From Bacteriovorax sp. MedPE-SWde (lineage in GTDB: Bacteria > Bdellovibrionota > Bacteriovoracia > Bacteriovoracales > Bacteriovoracaceae), in assembly GCA_001874305.1 (NCBI GenBank), contig MPCU01000004.1, positions 248,001 to 312,000 of the forward strand: DNA of 64,000 bases, in the 5' to 3' direction. Both the position numbers and the translations under genes were made by a program. Below are positions 27,572 through 36,757 of this stretch, piece after piece; the first letter of the stretch is position 1, and the number at the start of each line of letters is the position of its first letter. The notes below the pieces were generated by a model. The model searched no databases, was not told the DNA's origin, and was given only the letters and a program-made list of their open reading frames with translations.

Positions 27572-28863
27572 ACGTCGAACGACTTTTCTTGTGCTTGAGC
27601 AGAGTTAATAAGAAGAGTGTCTTTCATTCCAAAAAGCTGTTGTCCAAGAACTTGAGTATAGTAGAAGTAAACACCATATAGAATTCCAGCAATTAAAAGA
27701 ATGAAAACATACATAATTAATCGATCATTTCTTTTTGGTGCTTCAATTTCGTCGGAGTTTACCTTCTTCTTCTTTCTTCTTCTCTTTTTCTTTTTTGGGC
27801 GGGGCATTTCTTCAGGAGAAGAAGCCGTCTTTACATCACTAGACTCGATCTCTTCTACTTCTTTTACCTCAGGAATACTTTCCTCAAGGCTACTTTTTTC
27901 TTCATTTAAAATATTGTTTATATCGTCTTCTATTTCAGCTACTTCATTCTCACTTGGACTAGTATCATCTAAGCCAGAGATATCAAGATCAAGTCCATCA
28001 CTTGAATCAGACTCACTAGTCTCTTCAGGAGACGACTCGCCTAGACTCATATCGGGATACTCAAGGTCATCTTCTACAGGAAGTTGTAGAGGTCCTTCCT
28101 CCTCAGACTCAGCACTCTCTTCCACTACTTCCTCAGATGGAGAATCAAGAGAGAGCTCCACTGCAAGGTCTAGCTCTTCAACTTTTTCTTCTGCTTTACT
28201 TTCTATAGCACTGTCTTCAGTTATTTCTTTAGCCTCAGGTGTAATGAGATCGGGAAATTCAAGATCATCATCATCTGGAAAAATAGTTTCCCCTTCTTCT
28301 TCACCATCAACATCAGCGGTGCTTTCTACTTTTTGCTCTTTCTTTTCCACTGGAGTGCTAGCGACAGGAGTTGGCTTCTTATAGTCCATTTCCTTAATCT
28401 CATCAAGAAGGCTATTAGAGCTTTCATTAGAGACCATATCAGGGTAGTCGAGGTCATCATCCTCAGGGAAAACTATTGGCTCTTCATCCGCTGACTCACT
28501 AGACTCAGAAGTACTAGGTGTCGCAGGAATATCAGAGGCACTAGGAGCTTTATTAACTTCAGTACTATGTGCTGTATCTTTTAAATTTAATATTGATTCC
28601 GGAGTAACTGGCTCCACTTGTGCATTTGCAAGACTGGTAAATGCCTCAGCAACTGGATTAAAGGTTTGCTTTTGATTATCATGTAAATATTTTTGAACAA
28701 GGTCTTTCTCTTTAACCCAAAACCAATAGCCATTACCACTACAGACTTCGTCTTCGTCCGTAAGAGAACCTGAGTTAAGCAACTCAATAACCTTCTCCTT
28801 AGTCACCGGACCAAGGATCTTGTTCTGTTTAGTTCTAATTAGCCAGTTGTTTTCAGTATTCAT
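27553..28863 (-). CDS. GYF-domain single-pass membrane protein with acidic repeats
   Basis: 436 residues. A GYF_2-type module at 1-58 (W-L-I-R-T...I-L-G-P-V-T) is followed by a long, very acidic Ser/Glu-rich region. That region contains three copies of an F/L-P-x-D/E-D-D-L-x-Y/F-P-D motif (about 132, 195 and 261). A Lys/Arg-rich stop-transfer cluster (356-367) precedes one membrane helix (383-403). The ~33 residues after it end in the A10 run, so this form is probably the short product of a frameshifting gene. The layout matches the kinase at 5.1-7.1 kb (acidic linker, Lys cluster, helix). It follows mlaD by 6 bp. Confidence 0.75.
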   Translation of the reverse strand: MNTENNWLIRTKQNKILGPVTKEKVIELLNSGSLTDEDEVCSGNGYWFWVKEKDLVQKYLHDNQKQTFNPVAEAFTSLANAQVEPVTPESILNLKDTAHSTEVNKAPSASDIPATPSTSESSESADEEPIVFPEDDDLDYPDMVSNESSNSLLDEIKEMDYKKPTPVASTPVEKKEQKVESTADVDGEEEGETIFPDDDDLEFPDLITPEAKEITEDSAIESKAEEKVEELDLAVELSLDSPSEEVVEESAESEEEGPLQLPVEDDLEYPDMSLGESSPEETSESDSSDGLDLDISGLDDTSPSENEVAEIEDDINNILNEEKSSLEESIPEVKEVEEIESSDVKTASSPEEMPRPKKKKRRRKKKKVNSDEIEAPKRNDRLIMYVFILLIAGILYGVYFYYTQVLGQQLFGMKDTLLINSAQAQEKSFDVKKKSL

Positions 28864-28869
28864 TATTAT

Positions 28870-30243
28870 TTAAAGAAAAAATCCTATTAGACCTTTAAGG
28901 TCTTCATCGTTAAATTTTAAACCACCACTAAAGATAAAGTTTGCATCGTTAGATATATCTTCAGCTTGTGCTCTTAAGTAAAATGCACTTAGGATTCTCT
29001 GATCAATTGAGAATCTAATATTTGCACCAATATCATCTCTATAATCGAAAACCTCTAGAGATAATCTTGTCCCCGCAGAGAAGAAATCATAGTCAACGCC
29101 TAGACCACCAGAAGACTCAATGAATCCACCTTTAAATGACCAGTTTTGAACACGACGACCAATAACTGCCGTAAACCTATATGTGTCTTTCTTTCTCTTT
29201 TCTTCAATTTGTACTGTCTCAGTTCCACCATCGGTAGAAGTTGTTGTTTGAGTAGTAAGCTTTGGTCCAAGTTCTGAAGCAGCGATTCCTAAGATATAGA
29301 ATCTCTCAGGAGATGGAAAAATTCTTAACTCTGCAGTTGATTCACCTTTACCAGCTGTTGTATTTGCCCCTGCAAAAACTTCAACTTCAGTTCTTATATT
29401 ATCAACTTTAGAAACAATCTTTTTTACACTAGCTAAAGTTTGCTTAACTTCATCAGCGATCTCTTCTTCAACAAGAAGCTTTCCAACTGTCCCCTTACCA
29501 TTTCTTACGTCACGAACAATACTTTTTAAGTCACCCATCATATTGTCTGTTTTAGCTAAGATCTCTTTAACATCTGAGATGGCACTTTCCGGCTCATCTT
29601 TATCAAAGTGATATGCCAGTTGCTCAGAGAATCCTTCTAAGTTATCAACAATATTATTAAGTTTTTGCTCATTTCCAGTAACAACTCGCTTAAGTGTCGC
29701 TGTAACTGTTTTAGTATTACTTACAAGTTCTTTTACATCATCAAGAATTAGTTTAATTGGTGGTTTCTCACCTGGAGGAGCTATTGAGTCCTTTATAGAC
29801 TGGACAATAACCTTTACGTCCTTCATTACCTCACCAGCATCTTTAACAAGAGCTTCGACACCCCCACCTTCAACAGATTCTAAGAAAGCGTTACTAGACA
29901 GGCGTTTTTGTGAGTTACCAACATAAATCTCAAGATACTTGTCCCCTAAGAAACCAACAGACTTAATTTTAAGCTGAGAATTTTCAGTGATTTTTACTCT
30001 TTTAAGAACTTCAAAAGTAATTAATGCTTTATTTCCTTGAAGCTCAATATCTTTAATACGTCCGGCGTTAATCCCCGCTACCTTAATAGGTGTCTTTGGA
30101 AAAATACCTGAAGCATCATTAATAATAGTTCTATATGTAGCATAGTCACCAAACCCAGACTGGTTTGATGTAATAGCTAAAGACATTACTACAACTGCTA
30201 ACATTGAGCAGAGGGCCATTAACCCAACTTTAAACTCATTCAT
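28870..30243 (-). CDS. mlaD: MlaD/MCE-domain lipid-transfer protein
   Basis: 457 residues. An N-terminal membrane helix (VGLMALCSMLAVVVMSLAI) is followed by an MCE domain (about 35-120) with I-K-V-A-G-I-N-A-G-R-I and G-F-L-G-D-K-Y-L-E-I. A long helical region and a beta-rich C-terminus (about 300-457) follow, much longer than E. coli MlaD (~180). MCE rings carry phospholipids between the two membranes. The extended C-terminus may span further across the periplasm. GAGAGGG precedes the ATG. Forms an operon with mlaF and mlaE; no mlaC or mlaB homologue is visible nearby. Confidence 0.85.
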   Translation of the reverse strand: MNEFKVGLMALCSMLAVVVMSLAITSNQSGFGDYATYRTIINDASGIFPKTPIKVAGINAGRIKDIELQGNKALITFEVLKRVKITENSQLKIKSVGFLGDKYLEIYVGNSQKRLSSNAFLESVEGGGVEALVKDAGEVMKDVKVIVQSIKDSIAPPGEKPPIKLILDDVKELVSNTKTVTATLKRVVTGNEQKLNNIVDNLEGFSEQLAYHFDKDEPESAISDVKEILAKTDNMMGDLKSIVRDVRNGKGTVGKLLVEEEIADEVKQTLASVKKIVSKVDNIRTEVEVFAGANTTAGKGESTAELRIFPSPERFYILGIAASELGPKLTTQTTTSTDGGTETVQIEEKRKKDTYRFTAVIGRRVQNWSFKGGFIESSGGLGVDYDFFSAGTRLSLEVFDYRDDIGANIRFSIDQRILSAFYLRAQAEDISNDANFIFSGGLKFNDEDLKGLIGFFL

Positions 30244-30256
30244 TTAATCCCTCTCC

Positions 30257-31009
30257 CTAGAGGTTTATAAATTCTTTAACCAGTGGATGGTCAGAATTTG
30301 CAAATTCTTTTGCAGGTAAGTACTCAACAATATTACCACGATTTAAAAATGCCACATAGTCGGAAATTTCTAATGTCGCCTTAACATCGTGAGAAATTAT
30401 TATTGAAGTTAATTCATTTTCTTTATGTAGTTGACCTGTTTCAACAATTAAATCATTGACCATTTTTGTCGTGATTGGATCAAGGCCTGTAGTCGGCTCA
30501 TCATAGAGCATGATCTTTGGACTAAGGGCCAAAGCTCTAGCAAGACCAACTCTCTTTCTCATCCCACCTGACAGTTCACTTGGAAGTTTATCAAAAGAAA
30601 CTTCTTCGAGACCAACAGACTTCAGTAGACCATGGACCTTTAGCGTTATTTCTTCTTCACTAGACTTGGTAAATTCTCTTAGAGGGAATGCCACATTTCC
30701 AAAAGTAGTCATTGAATCAAAGAGTGCCGCGTATTGAAAGAGCATTCCAAAATTCTGTCTAAACTCTCTCATATCAACTTCTTCAAGTTCACTGAGATCG
30801 TTTCCTAGTACGGATATCGTTCCACTTGTTGGCTTATGAAGACCAAGTATATGCTTTAATAAAGTTGACTTTCCCGCTCCAGAAAAGCCTAGGATTGTAG
30901 TAATTTTACCTTTAGGAATATCAAAATTTAGTTCGTTTAAAACTGTATGAGTTCCAAAAGTCTTTGTGAGTTGTTCGATTCCGACGGCCGGATTTTCAAA
31001 ACTAAGCAT
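30257..31009 (-). CDS. mlaF: MlaF-like ABC transporter ATPase
   Basis: ATPase of the MCE lipid transporter. 250 residues. Walker A GFSGAGKST, Q-loop FQYAALFDSMT, signature LSGGMRKRVGLARAL, Walker B IMLYDEPTTGLDP and the H-loop (IISHD) are all intact. The F-D-S-M-T stretch after the Q-loop is typical of MlaF. AGGAGG lies five bases before the ATG. Encoded between mlaE and mlaD. Confidence 0.93.
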   Translation of the reverse strand: MLSFENPAVGIEQLTKTFGTHTVLNELNFDIPKGKITTILGFSGAGKSTLLKHILGLHKPTSGTISVLGNDLSELEEVDMREFRQNFGMLFQYAALFDSMTTFGNVAFPLREFTKSSEEEITLKVHGLLKSVGLEEVSFDKLPSELSGGMRKRVGLARALALSPKIMLYDEPTTGLDPITTKMVNDLIVETGQLHKENELTSIIISHDVKATLEISDYVAFLNRGNIVEYLPAKEFANSDHPLVKEFINL

Positions 31010-31018
31010 CCATGCCTC

Positions 31019-31819
31019 CTATAAAACCTGTACTAAAAAGCTTGTTAAAAAGTAATCAAGAACGAGAACTGAAATCATTCCCCAAACAACAGCTAGGTTT
31101 GTCCCCTTACCAACTCCCTCAGCTCCTTTTGAAACTGAGAAACCAAAGTAAGTCCCAATTATCGCTATAACAAAACCAAAGACTAGCGCTTTAATAGCAC
31201 CCTGGGCAATGTCACTAACATACATAAAGTTTCCAAGCTTAGATAAGTAGATTGATTCATCTATTAAAAGTGCCTGCGTCCCTACAATATATGATCCGAT
31301 ATTACCGATGAATAAGAAGAAAATACTTAACATTGGTACAGAAAGAGTCGCTGCCAAGATTCTTGGAACAGCGAGATATTGCATACTATTAACACCCATA
31401 ACTTCTAGGGCATCAACCTGCTCTGTTACTTTCATTGTTCCTATTTGCGCTGCCATAGCGGCTCCTGCACGTCCTGCAACAATTAACCCAGTTAACACTG
31501 GTGCAAGTTCTTTAGCTAAAGAGAGTGCAACAACTGGCCCTACAAGAGAGTCAACATTGATGAGTTTGAATCCAAAGTATGTCTGATAGGCCATAACCAT
31601 ACCAGTGAATGAACCTGCGAGAGTTATAATAAATAAACTCTTATTTCCTATAAAGTGCATCTGCTCAAAAAACAGCTTTGCCCTGTAGGGAGGTCTTACC
31701 GCCCAATAGAAAAAACTTAGAATGTATCGACAAATTAAACCAAGACCTGAAACGTTCTTTATAACGATTTTGCCGATTCCTTCCGTGAATCTTTTAAAGT
31801 TATCCATAACTAATTGCAT
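31019..31819 (-). CDS. mlaE: MlaE-like permease
   Basis: Membrane subunit of the MCE transporter. 266 residues with about five hydrophobic segments. Family blocks include GLIVAGRAGAAMAAQIGTMKV, EQVDALEVMGVN, Y-L-A-V-P-R-I-L-A and the late GAEGVGKGTN. First gene of the mlaE-mlaF-mlaD group; the gap to mlaF is 9 bp. The ATG five codons downstream is an alternative start. Confidence 0.92.
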   Translation of the reverse strand: MQLVMDNFKRFTEGIGKIVIKNVSGLGLICRYILSFFYWAVRPPYRAKLFFEQMHFIGNKSLFIITLAGSFTGMVMAYQTYFGFKLINVDSLVGPVVALSLAKELAPVLTGLIVAGRAGAAMAAQIGTMKVTEQVDALEVMGVNSMQYLAVPRILAATLSVPMLSIFFLFIGNIGSYIVGTQALLIDESIYLSKLGNFMYVSDIAQGAIKALVFGFVIAIIGTYFGFSVSKGAEGVGKGTNLAVVWGMISVLVLDYFLTSFLVQVL

Positions 31820-31903
31820 CGGGAATATTTTAATGCACTTTTGACTGTGAGCCTAGCATTGTTTTACGTGCGCAACGCACAAACCTTAAGTTTTTTTAGA
31901 GGG

Positions 31904-32548
31904 TTAACCTCCGCCACCGCCATTTCCATTTAAAAGTTGAAGAAACTCTTCTCCATTATTGTTTAATAATGGGTTTGGACCTAGTTGAAGATTCTGTTCA
32001 AAGTTTCTTAAGGCATTTTGCTGATCAATCATTTCTTGAAAACGATTAGGAATTTTAAACCTTTCAACTTCTTGTCTAAATAATTCCGAAGCAGAGAAGT
32101 TAGCTTGTGCTTCATTTTCAACTCTTCCAAAACTTTCTAAATCAAAATCGTGAATCTGACTTTGACCTGAATTTACAAGGTCAAGTTTCCCTCCTAAATT
32201 CAATTCAAGAGAAGTTGGTTGTTCTGCAAAATCAATATTTAATGGCTTTCTTAAAAGCTCTACATTTAAAGGTTTAAACACTACCTTCTTAACTTCTTTA
32301 ATATCTTCTTCATAAACAAAGTCCCCATTCATTAATTCAACTGATTGAATTTCAGAAATCATTGGAATATTTTTATGTAGATTATACTTCTTAATCGTTC
32401 CACTTAAGATTTCATTTTCTTCATGAGTAATTATTTTTTGAATATTCAATATACTTGTCTTATCAAGACGCCAACCAGTTGTCGCAAGAGAAACTTGTGA
32501 CAATAGAGATATGAAAATGAATGTCGAAACTCTAATGTAATTTTTCAT
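31904..32548 (-). CDS. secreted protein of unknown function with Gly-rich tail
   Basis: 214 residues from ATG 32548, which has AAGGA five bases upstream. A signal peptide (FIFISLLSQVSLA) precedes the mature start. The middle has repeated short strands with LN-L motifs (ELNLGGKL). The end is Asn/Gln-rich and finishes in a run of five Gly. No family recognised. It overlaps the end of the regulator gene before it by 17 bp, so the two are probably linked. Confidence 0.68.
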   Translation of the reverse strand: MKNYIRVSTFIFISLLSQVSLATTGWRLDKTSILNIQKIITHEENEILSGTIKKYNLHKNIPMISEIQSVELMNGDFVYEEDIKEVKKVVFKPLNVELLRKPLNIDFAEQPTSLELNLGGKLDLVNSGQSQIHDFDLESFGRVENEAQANFSASELFRQEVERFKIPNRFQEMIDQQNALRNFEQNLQLGPNPLLNNNGEEFLQLLNGNGGGGG

Positions 32549-33365
32549 TATCATCCTTCAGTACAGTAAAGCTATCCATGGCCGCCGTTGCGAAACATGG
32601 AATATCTCCCTGATTCTTACCGTCTTCATATAGGTTTAGCAAATCTTTATGAAACTTTCTAAAAAGCTCCTGCTCAGCTTCAATACCCATTTGATTTAGT
32701 GAGCCAGTTATTGTCATTATATAATTTCTTTTTCTGCCAAAGTGCTTTGTTCTATATAAGCGCATTAGTGTCTGCGCAATTTTATGCATTGTTTCTAGTG
32801 CAGGAATAAAAAAGTTTGAAGATTTCGCCTTATAAATTCGAGAGTCCTTTTCAATAAGGCCTCTACCTTCAAGAGTTTGAAGAGCACTCTCACCTCTAAC
32901 ACCCATTACTTCATTCGCCCTCTGGGCAGTTATCCCCGCTGAAGTATGTGCGAGATGATATGCAATACAAAGATCATCACTTTCATTTAATGCCTTTTCT
33001 ATAGACTCAGAAGTTATCTCTACTTCGTGCTCATAGGTTACCTTGTAACTCTCTTTCAAATATTGTGAAATATTCGAATTAAAGTGATTAATAACATCTG
33101 TAAGCTTCTGTTTTTTTGAAATAATTTGAAGAATTCTAAGAACTTTGTCTTGATTTAACTTTTCGTCTGATATCTCGGCCTTTGCAAGCTTTCTTATATA
33201 TTCACGACTTAATTCACTATCTCTTTGCGCCATTGCACGAAGGGATAGCTGTGGATTATCAGCAAGATACGACGTAATTTCGTCTCTTATTGCCTTGGCA
33301 ACAGGAGACTGTTCTCTAACAGAAATACTTGAATGTGTATGACTTTCAGTAACGTTAATATCCAA
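32532..33365 (-). CDS. putative regulator related to TIGR02147/DUF4423 proteins
   Basis: 277 residues. The N-terminal half has helix-turn-helix-like helices (SLRAMAQRDSELSREYIRKLA). The C-terminal half resembles the DUF4423 region of TIGR02147 regulators: a winged-helix block (LEGRGLIEKDSRIYK) and the FGRKRNYIMTITGSLNQMG segment followed by a long helix. Such genes are frequent next to secreted-protein genes in predatory deltaproteobacteria. It starts with TTG at 33365, supported by GAGAGGA at the right distance; no ATG is available. It probably controls the secreted-protein gene it overlaps, by inference. Confidence 0.55.
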   Translation of the reverse strand: MDINVTESHTHSSISVREQSPVAKAIRDEITSYLADNPQLSLRAMAQRDSELSREYIRKLAKAEISDEKLNQDKVLRILQIISKKQKLTDVINHFNSNISQYLKESYKVTYEHEVEITSESIEKALNESDDLCIAYHLAHTSAGITAQRANEVMGVRGESALQTLEGRGLIEKDSRIYKAKSSNFFIPALETMHKIAQTLMRLYRTKHFGRKRNYIMTITGSLNQMGIEAEQELFRKFHKDLLNLYEDGKNQGDIPCFATAAMDSFTVLKDDNEKLH

Positions 33366-33593
33366 TTTAATCCTCTCAACAATCCTTATATAAACCCCTC
33401 TGACCCATGTAAAGTCACCATGTAATTATTTTCCAAACACTTATGACCTAAGTACCTATTTCCTGACTTATCTTGTGTCAGAAACTCATTCCTTTTTTCT
33501 ATTTTATATTTTCATACCTCCCCTGAGCTCGTAGAAATCATTTCATTGAAACAAAACATAAAGATCTCGAAAGAGACAATCCAAGGAGAGAAA

Positions 33594-33953
33594 ATGAAAA
33601 CACTTACACTACTAGTACTAACAGCACTTACAACTCTTTCAGCATCAGCAATTGATCAAGCAACTCTTGATAAATTAGTAGCAGCTGCAAAGAAAGAACA
33701 AACAATCGATCTTACAAAGAACCCAAACATCTACTCTCAACTTTATAGAGATCTATCTGAAGAAGATAAGACAGAGTTGTTTGGCGCACAAAGAAGATTC
33801 ATGGATTCAGGAGCATTCGTTCCAGATATGACAGCAGCTTGTTCAAGATGGGTAACTATCGGAACGGTTATCAAACAAGATATGACTGCAAATATGGAAA
33901 GAGAAGAAGTTTACTTTGATGTAAATGAAGCTGAACTACAACAGTTAAGATAA
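33594..33953 (+). CDS. small secreted protein
   Basis: 119 residues from ATG 33594, which has AGGAG upstream; a longer frame to 33546 lacks it. MKTLTLLVLTALTTLSASA is a signal peptide. The mature ~100 residues are Asp/Glu/Lys-rich and helical, with one Cys. No family recognised. It is followed after 34 bp by a four-gene plus-strand run and may be its first gene. Confidence 0.7.
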   Translation: MKTLTLLVLTALTTLSASAIDQATLDKLVAAAKKEQTIDLTKNPNIYSQLYRDLSEEDKTELFGAQRRFMDSGAFVPDMTAACSRWVTIGTVIKQDMTANMEREEVYFDVNEAELQQLR

Positions 33954-33987
33954 TTCTTTAAAAACTGATTAGACCTTGGAGGACGAG

Positions 33988-34608
33988 ATGAAGAAACTCA
34001 TTATACTATTTACTTTCTTAGTAGGAGGGACTCATCTCTCCCTCCAGGTTTTAAAACTAATACCAGTTAACCCTATTTCAAAACACTACAGCTCCATCGT
34101 AAGAAAACTAGATAGTGGCTTCTTTCCACAGAAGTGGATGTTATTTGCACCGGAGCCACCAAAGTATAGTCATCGATTTCATTATCGTTGCTCTCTAGAT
34201 AATAAAGAATGGTCGCATTGGAACGATCCAGTTGAAACCCACCTATCCAACCACCATAAAAATCGCTTTAGTACTGATCAATATCTAGTCAGATACTATA
34301 AAGATTCAATTAGATACATAAACAACTCACATTCTTTAATTGGTAAAGAATTGGGCTGCACAGACAAGAAAGACAGAGCTTGCTACGATAAAACAATCGC
34401 AAAGCTTACAAAACTTAAAGAATATAAATCAATGAGTAATATCGTTAAGGATCTATGTAAGGCCGAATACAAGACAGACTTTACATACATTCAATTTAGA
34501 TCTCTTACGATATATCCAATTCCATATTCAAAGAGAAATACACCTAAATCAAATACTAAGATAATTACGAGACACTACCCTATTAGCAAGGTTGGAGAAG
34601 TTATATGA
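33988..34608 (+). CDS. DUF5819-like membrane-anchored protein
   Basis: 206 residues from ATG 33988, five bases after GGAGG; the frame also runs back to a TTG at 33976. One N-terminal hydrophobic helix is followed by QKWMLFAPEPPKYSH, the F-A-P-x-P pattern of DUF5819 proteins, which often occur beside HTTM-domain genes. The rest is basic and Tyr-rich, with about four Cys. It overlaps the HTTM gene by 4 bp (ATGA). Role unknown; it probably acts with the HTTM protein. Confidence 0.7.
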   Translation: MKKLIILFTFLVGGTHLSLQVLKLIPVNPISKHYSSIVRKLDSGFFPQKWMLFAPEPPKYSHRFHYRCSLDNKEWSHWNDPVETHLSNHHKNRFSTDQYLVRYYKDSIRYINNSHSLIGKELGCTDKKDRACYDKTIAKLTKLKEYKSMSNIVKDLCKAEYKTDFTYIQFRSLTIYPIPYSKRNTPKSNTKIITRHYPISKVGEVI

Positions 34609-35771
34609 TTTCTGAAATTAAAAAATATCTATTCGATAAAGATAATTCAAATACCATCAGGCTATTTCAAATTGCACTATATAGTATTGGGCTCTTAGAG
34701 ATATTATTAAGACTTCCAAATATTGAACTCTTCTACGGCAGTCCTCACAAGATATTAGAAAGTGGAGACAATGGAGGAATCACTTTCATTTTTGATCTCT
34801 TTCGCATTTTCACTTGGAAATATAACTATATTCCTGTTATCGCCACATATATTGTATCTCTATTAATTAACTTATCAGCAAAACAAACAACATTTTCAAA
34901 ACTGACCTCATGGTACCTCTATGGAGTTCTAAACTACTACTGCCCTTCAATTGCTGATGGTGGTTGTGCGATTATACTAATCTTTTATTTCTATTCGACT
35001 CTTTTTACAAATGGAAGTACTGAGGTAAAGAAGTTTATCAACAACTTCATTCTACTACTTATTCAATTACAAGTTTGCTTTATATATTTATCAGCAGGTT
35101 TGGCCAAGGCGAATGGTAAGTTATGGACGAGAGGTGTAGCTACTTACTATGCGCTTCAAGTTGATCAGTTCTCTTTACCTATAGTTCAGGGCTCACTTGC
35201 AAAGAGTTCTCTCTTTATAACTCTATCTTCACTAGGTACGTTAATATTTCAACTCTCTTTCCCTTATCTTGTTTGGAATAAGAAAACTCGTCCATTAGTT
35301 ATTCTAATTGGGTCATTAATTCACTTACAAATATCTCTTTTAATGGGCTTGATAACTTTTGGATTTATAATGTCTGCTTCTTATATCTCTTTCTATGAAG
35401 ACGAGAAATCCAAAAATATTATAAACTTATTTAAATCAAGGCCTCTAACTGTCTTCTTCGATAGTCAATGTGTAAAGTGCATGCAATTTGCAAAAGCTGT
35501 AAAAGTCATCGATTTTTCTGAATCCATTACCATTAGAGATGCTCAAGAAGATTCACACTATCTTCCAACTCTACATTCTTACTCAGAAGAAAAGGAATAC
35601 ACTGGTTTTAACTCTATCGCTCAGATTCTCTATAGTCTTAAAATTTTAATTCCACTCTTTCCAATGATATACTTGCTAGAGAAAACAAGAGTTGGAACTT
35701 GGATCTATGATCGCTATATACTAAAGTCTAATTGGAGATTGAAATGTACCGCTGGATCTTGCTCGCTTTAA
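34605..35771 (+). CDS. HTTM-domain membrane protein fused to a DCC1-like thiol-redox domain
   Basis: 388 residues. About 1-262 form several membrane helices of the HTTM (vitamin K-dependent carboxylase-related) type, with GKLWTRGVATYYALQ as the typical loop. From 280, LTVFFDSQCVKCMQFAKA is the C-x-x-C start (Cys 289/292) of a DCC1/DUF393 thiol-oxidoreductase-like domain. Fusion of the two suggests redox work at the membrane, perhaps linked to quinone chemistry; that is inference. It overlaps its neighbours on both sides, so the three genes are coupled. Confidence 0.75.
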   Translation: MISEIKKYLFDKDNSNTIRLFQIALYSIGLLEILLRLPNIELFYGSPHKILESGDNGGITFIFDLFRIFTWKYNYIPVIATYIVSLLINLSAKQTTFSKLTSWYLYGVLNYYCPSIADGGCAIILIFYFYSTLFTNGSTEVKKFINNFILLLIQLQVCFIYLSAGLAKANGKLWTRGVATYYALQVDQFSLPIVQGSLAKSSLFITLSSLGTLIFQLSFPYLVWNKKTRPLVILIGSLIHLQISLLMGLITFGFIMSASYISFYEDEKSKNIINLFKSRPLTVFFDSQCVKCMQFAKAVKVIDFSESITIRDAQEDSHYLPTLHSYSEEKEYTGFNSIAQILYSLKILIPLFPMIYLLEKTRVGTWIYDRYILKSNWRLKCTAGSCSL

Positions 35772-36757
35772 TAGGGTTAACAATGAATAATACTCACGCA
35801 AGTTTTATACAAAAATCAATTGAAGTTCTTAATACGATTGAAGAAAGTAACTTCATCCACTCATACGTGGCATATATTAAAGATGGAGATCAGTATGAGA
35901 TTGTGTCTAATGGGCCGAAAGAAATTAGTACAAAACACTTATTTCAAATCGGGTCATTAACAAAAGGTTATACTGGTGTAGTGGTTTCTCGTCTTGTAGA
36001 CAAAGGTGTCCTATCTCTAGATACGACTCTTGGTGCGCATATAAAAAATCTTAATAAAGAGATTGGTGAAATAACCTTAAAAGAGCTAGTTACACATACC
36101 TCTGGTCTTCCAACAGATGGCGATGACCTTCATAAGAGATCTAACCCATATAAGAATTATTCTAAGGAGAAGTTAATCTCTTTTATAAATGAAGTTAGCC
36201 TTAATAAGAAAGGCTTCATTTATTCAAATATAGGTACAGCACTTGTGGGCCTACTGATAGAAGAAATCTCTGGTCGAAAGTATTCAGATCTTCTGGACGA
36301 ATTATTTACTGAACTACAAATGAACTCTAGTTCTTTATTATCAAAAGATATTATTCAAGGATATACTGGTTGGCTAAATAAAACGGGTCCCTGGGATTTA
36401 GGAGTTGCGGAATCTTCAGGAGCAATCTCTTCTAGTCTTGAAGACCAAATTAAGTTCTCAAACTTTCTTTTAAGCACTAAGCAAACTAGTACCTTTGCAC
36501 CATTATTCCCTATAGGAGATTTTGCGATAGGTTATTTTTGGGGAGTGTCTCTAAGTGGAGATCTTATAACTCATGCTGGTCAAACATTAGGACATAGCTC
36601 ATTTCTAGCTGTAGATAGAAAAAAAGATCGCGCAATAGTCGTCCTCTCCAATACTGGAGTAGACCTTAACTTCCTACTAAACCTAATAGAAGATGAAGAA
36701 GTTAAAATTCCCAGTAATTTCTTTATAAAGAAGCTCTATAAGGATATTTTAAAGTGA
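35744..36757 (+). CDS. serine beta-lactamase-like hydrolase (class C fold)
   Basis: 337 residues from ATG 35744, with GGAG six bases upstream. A signal peptide is likely (LLALIGLTMNNTHA). Active-site motifs of the family: S-L-T-K (in QIGSLTKGYTG), Y-S-N and H-A-G-Q. These enzymes include esterases, D-aminopeptidases and AmpC-type beta-lactamases; the exact substrate cannot be read from sequence. Its start lies within the end of the HTTM gene. Convergent with recQ, overlapping by 9 bp. Confidence 0.82.
   Translation: MYRWILLALIGLTMNNTHASFIQKSIEVLNTIEESNFIHSYVAYIKDGDQYEIVSNGPKEISTKHLFQIGSLTKGYTGVVVSRLVDKGVLSLDTTLGAHIKNLNKEIGEITLKELVTHTSGLPTDGDDLHKRSNPYKNYSKEKLISFINEVSLNKKGFIYSNIGTALVGLLIEEISGRKYSDLLDELFTELQMNSSSLLSKDIIQGYTGWLNKTGPWDLGVAESSGAISSSLEDQIKFSNFLLSTKQTSTFAPLFPIGDFAIGYFWGVSLSGDLITHAGQTLGHSSFLAVDRKKDRAIVVLSNTGVDLNFLLNLIEDEEVKIPSNFFIKKLYKDILK

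Noticed and set aside
27701-28384. 227-codon plus-strand ORF, Ser-rich
   Set aside because: Antisense shadow of the acidic region of the GYF-membrane gene; no ribosome site.
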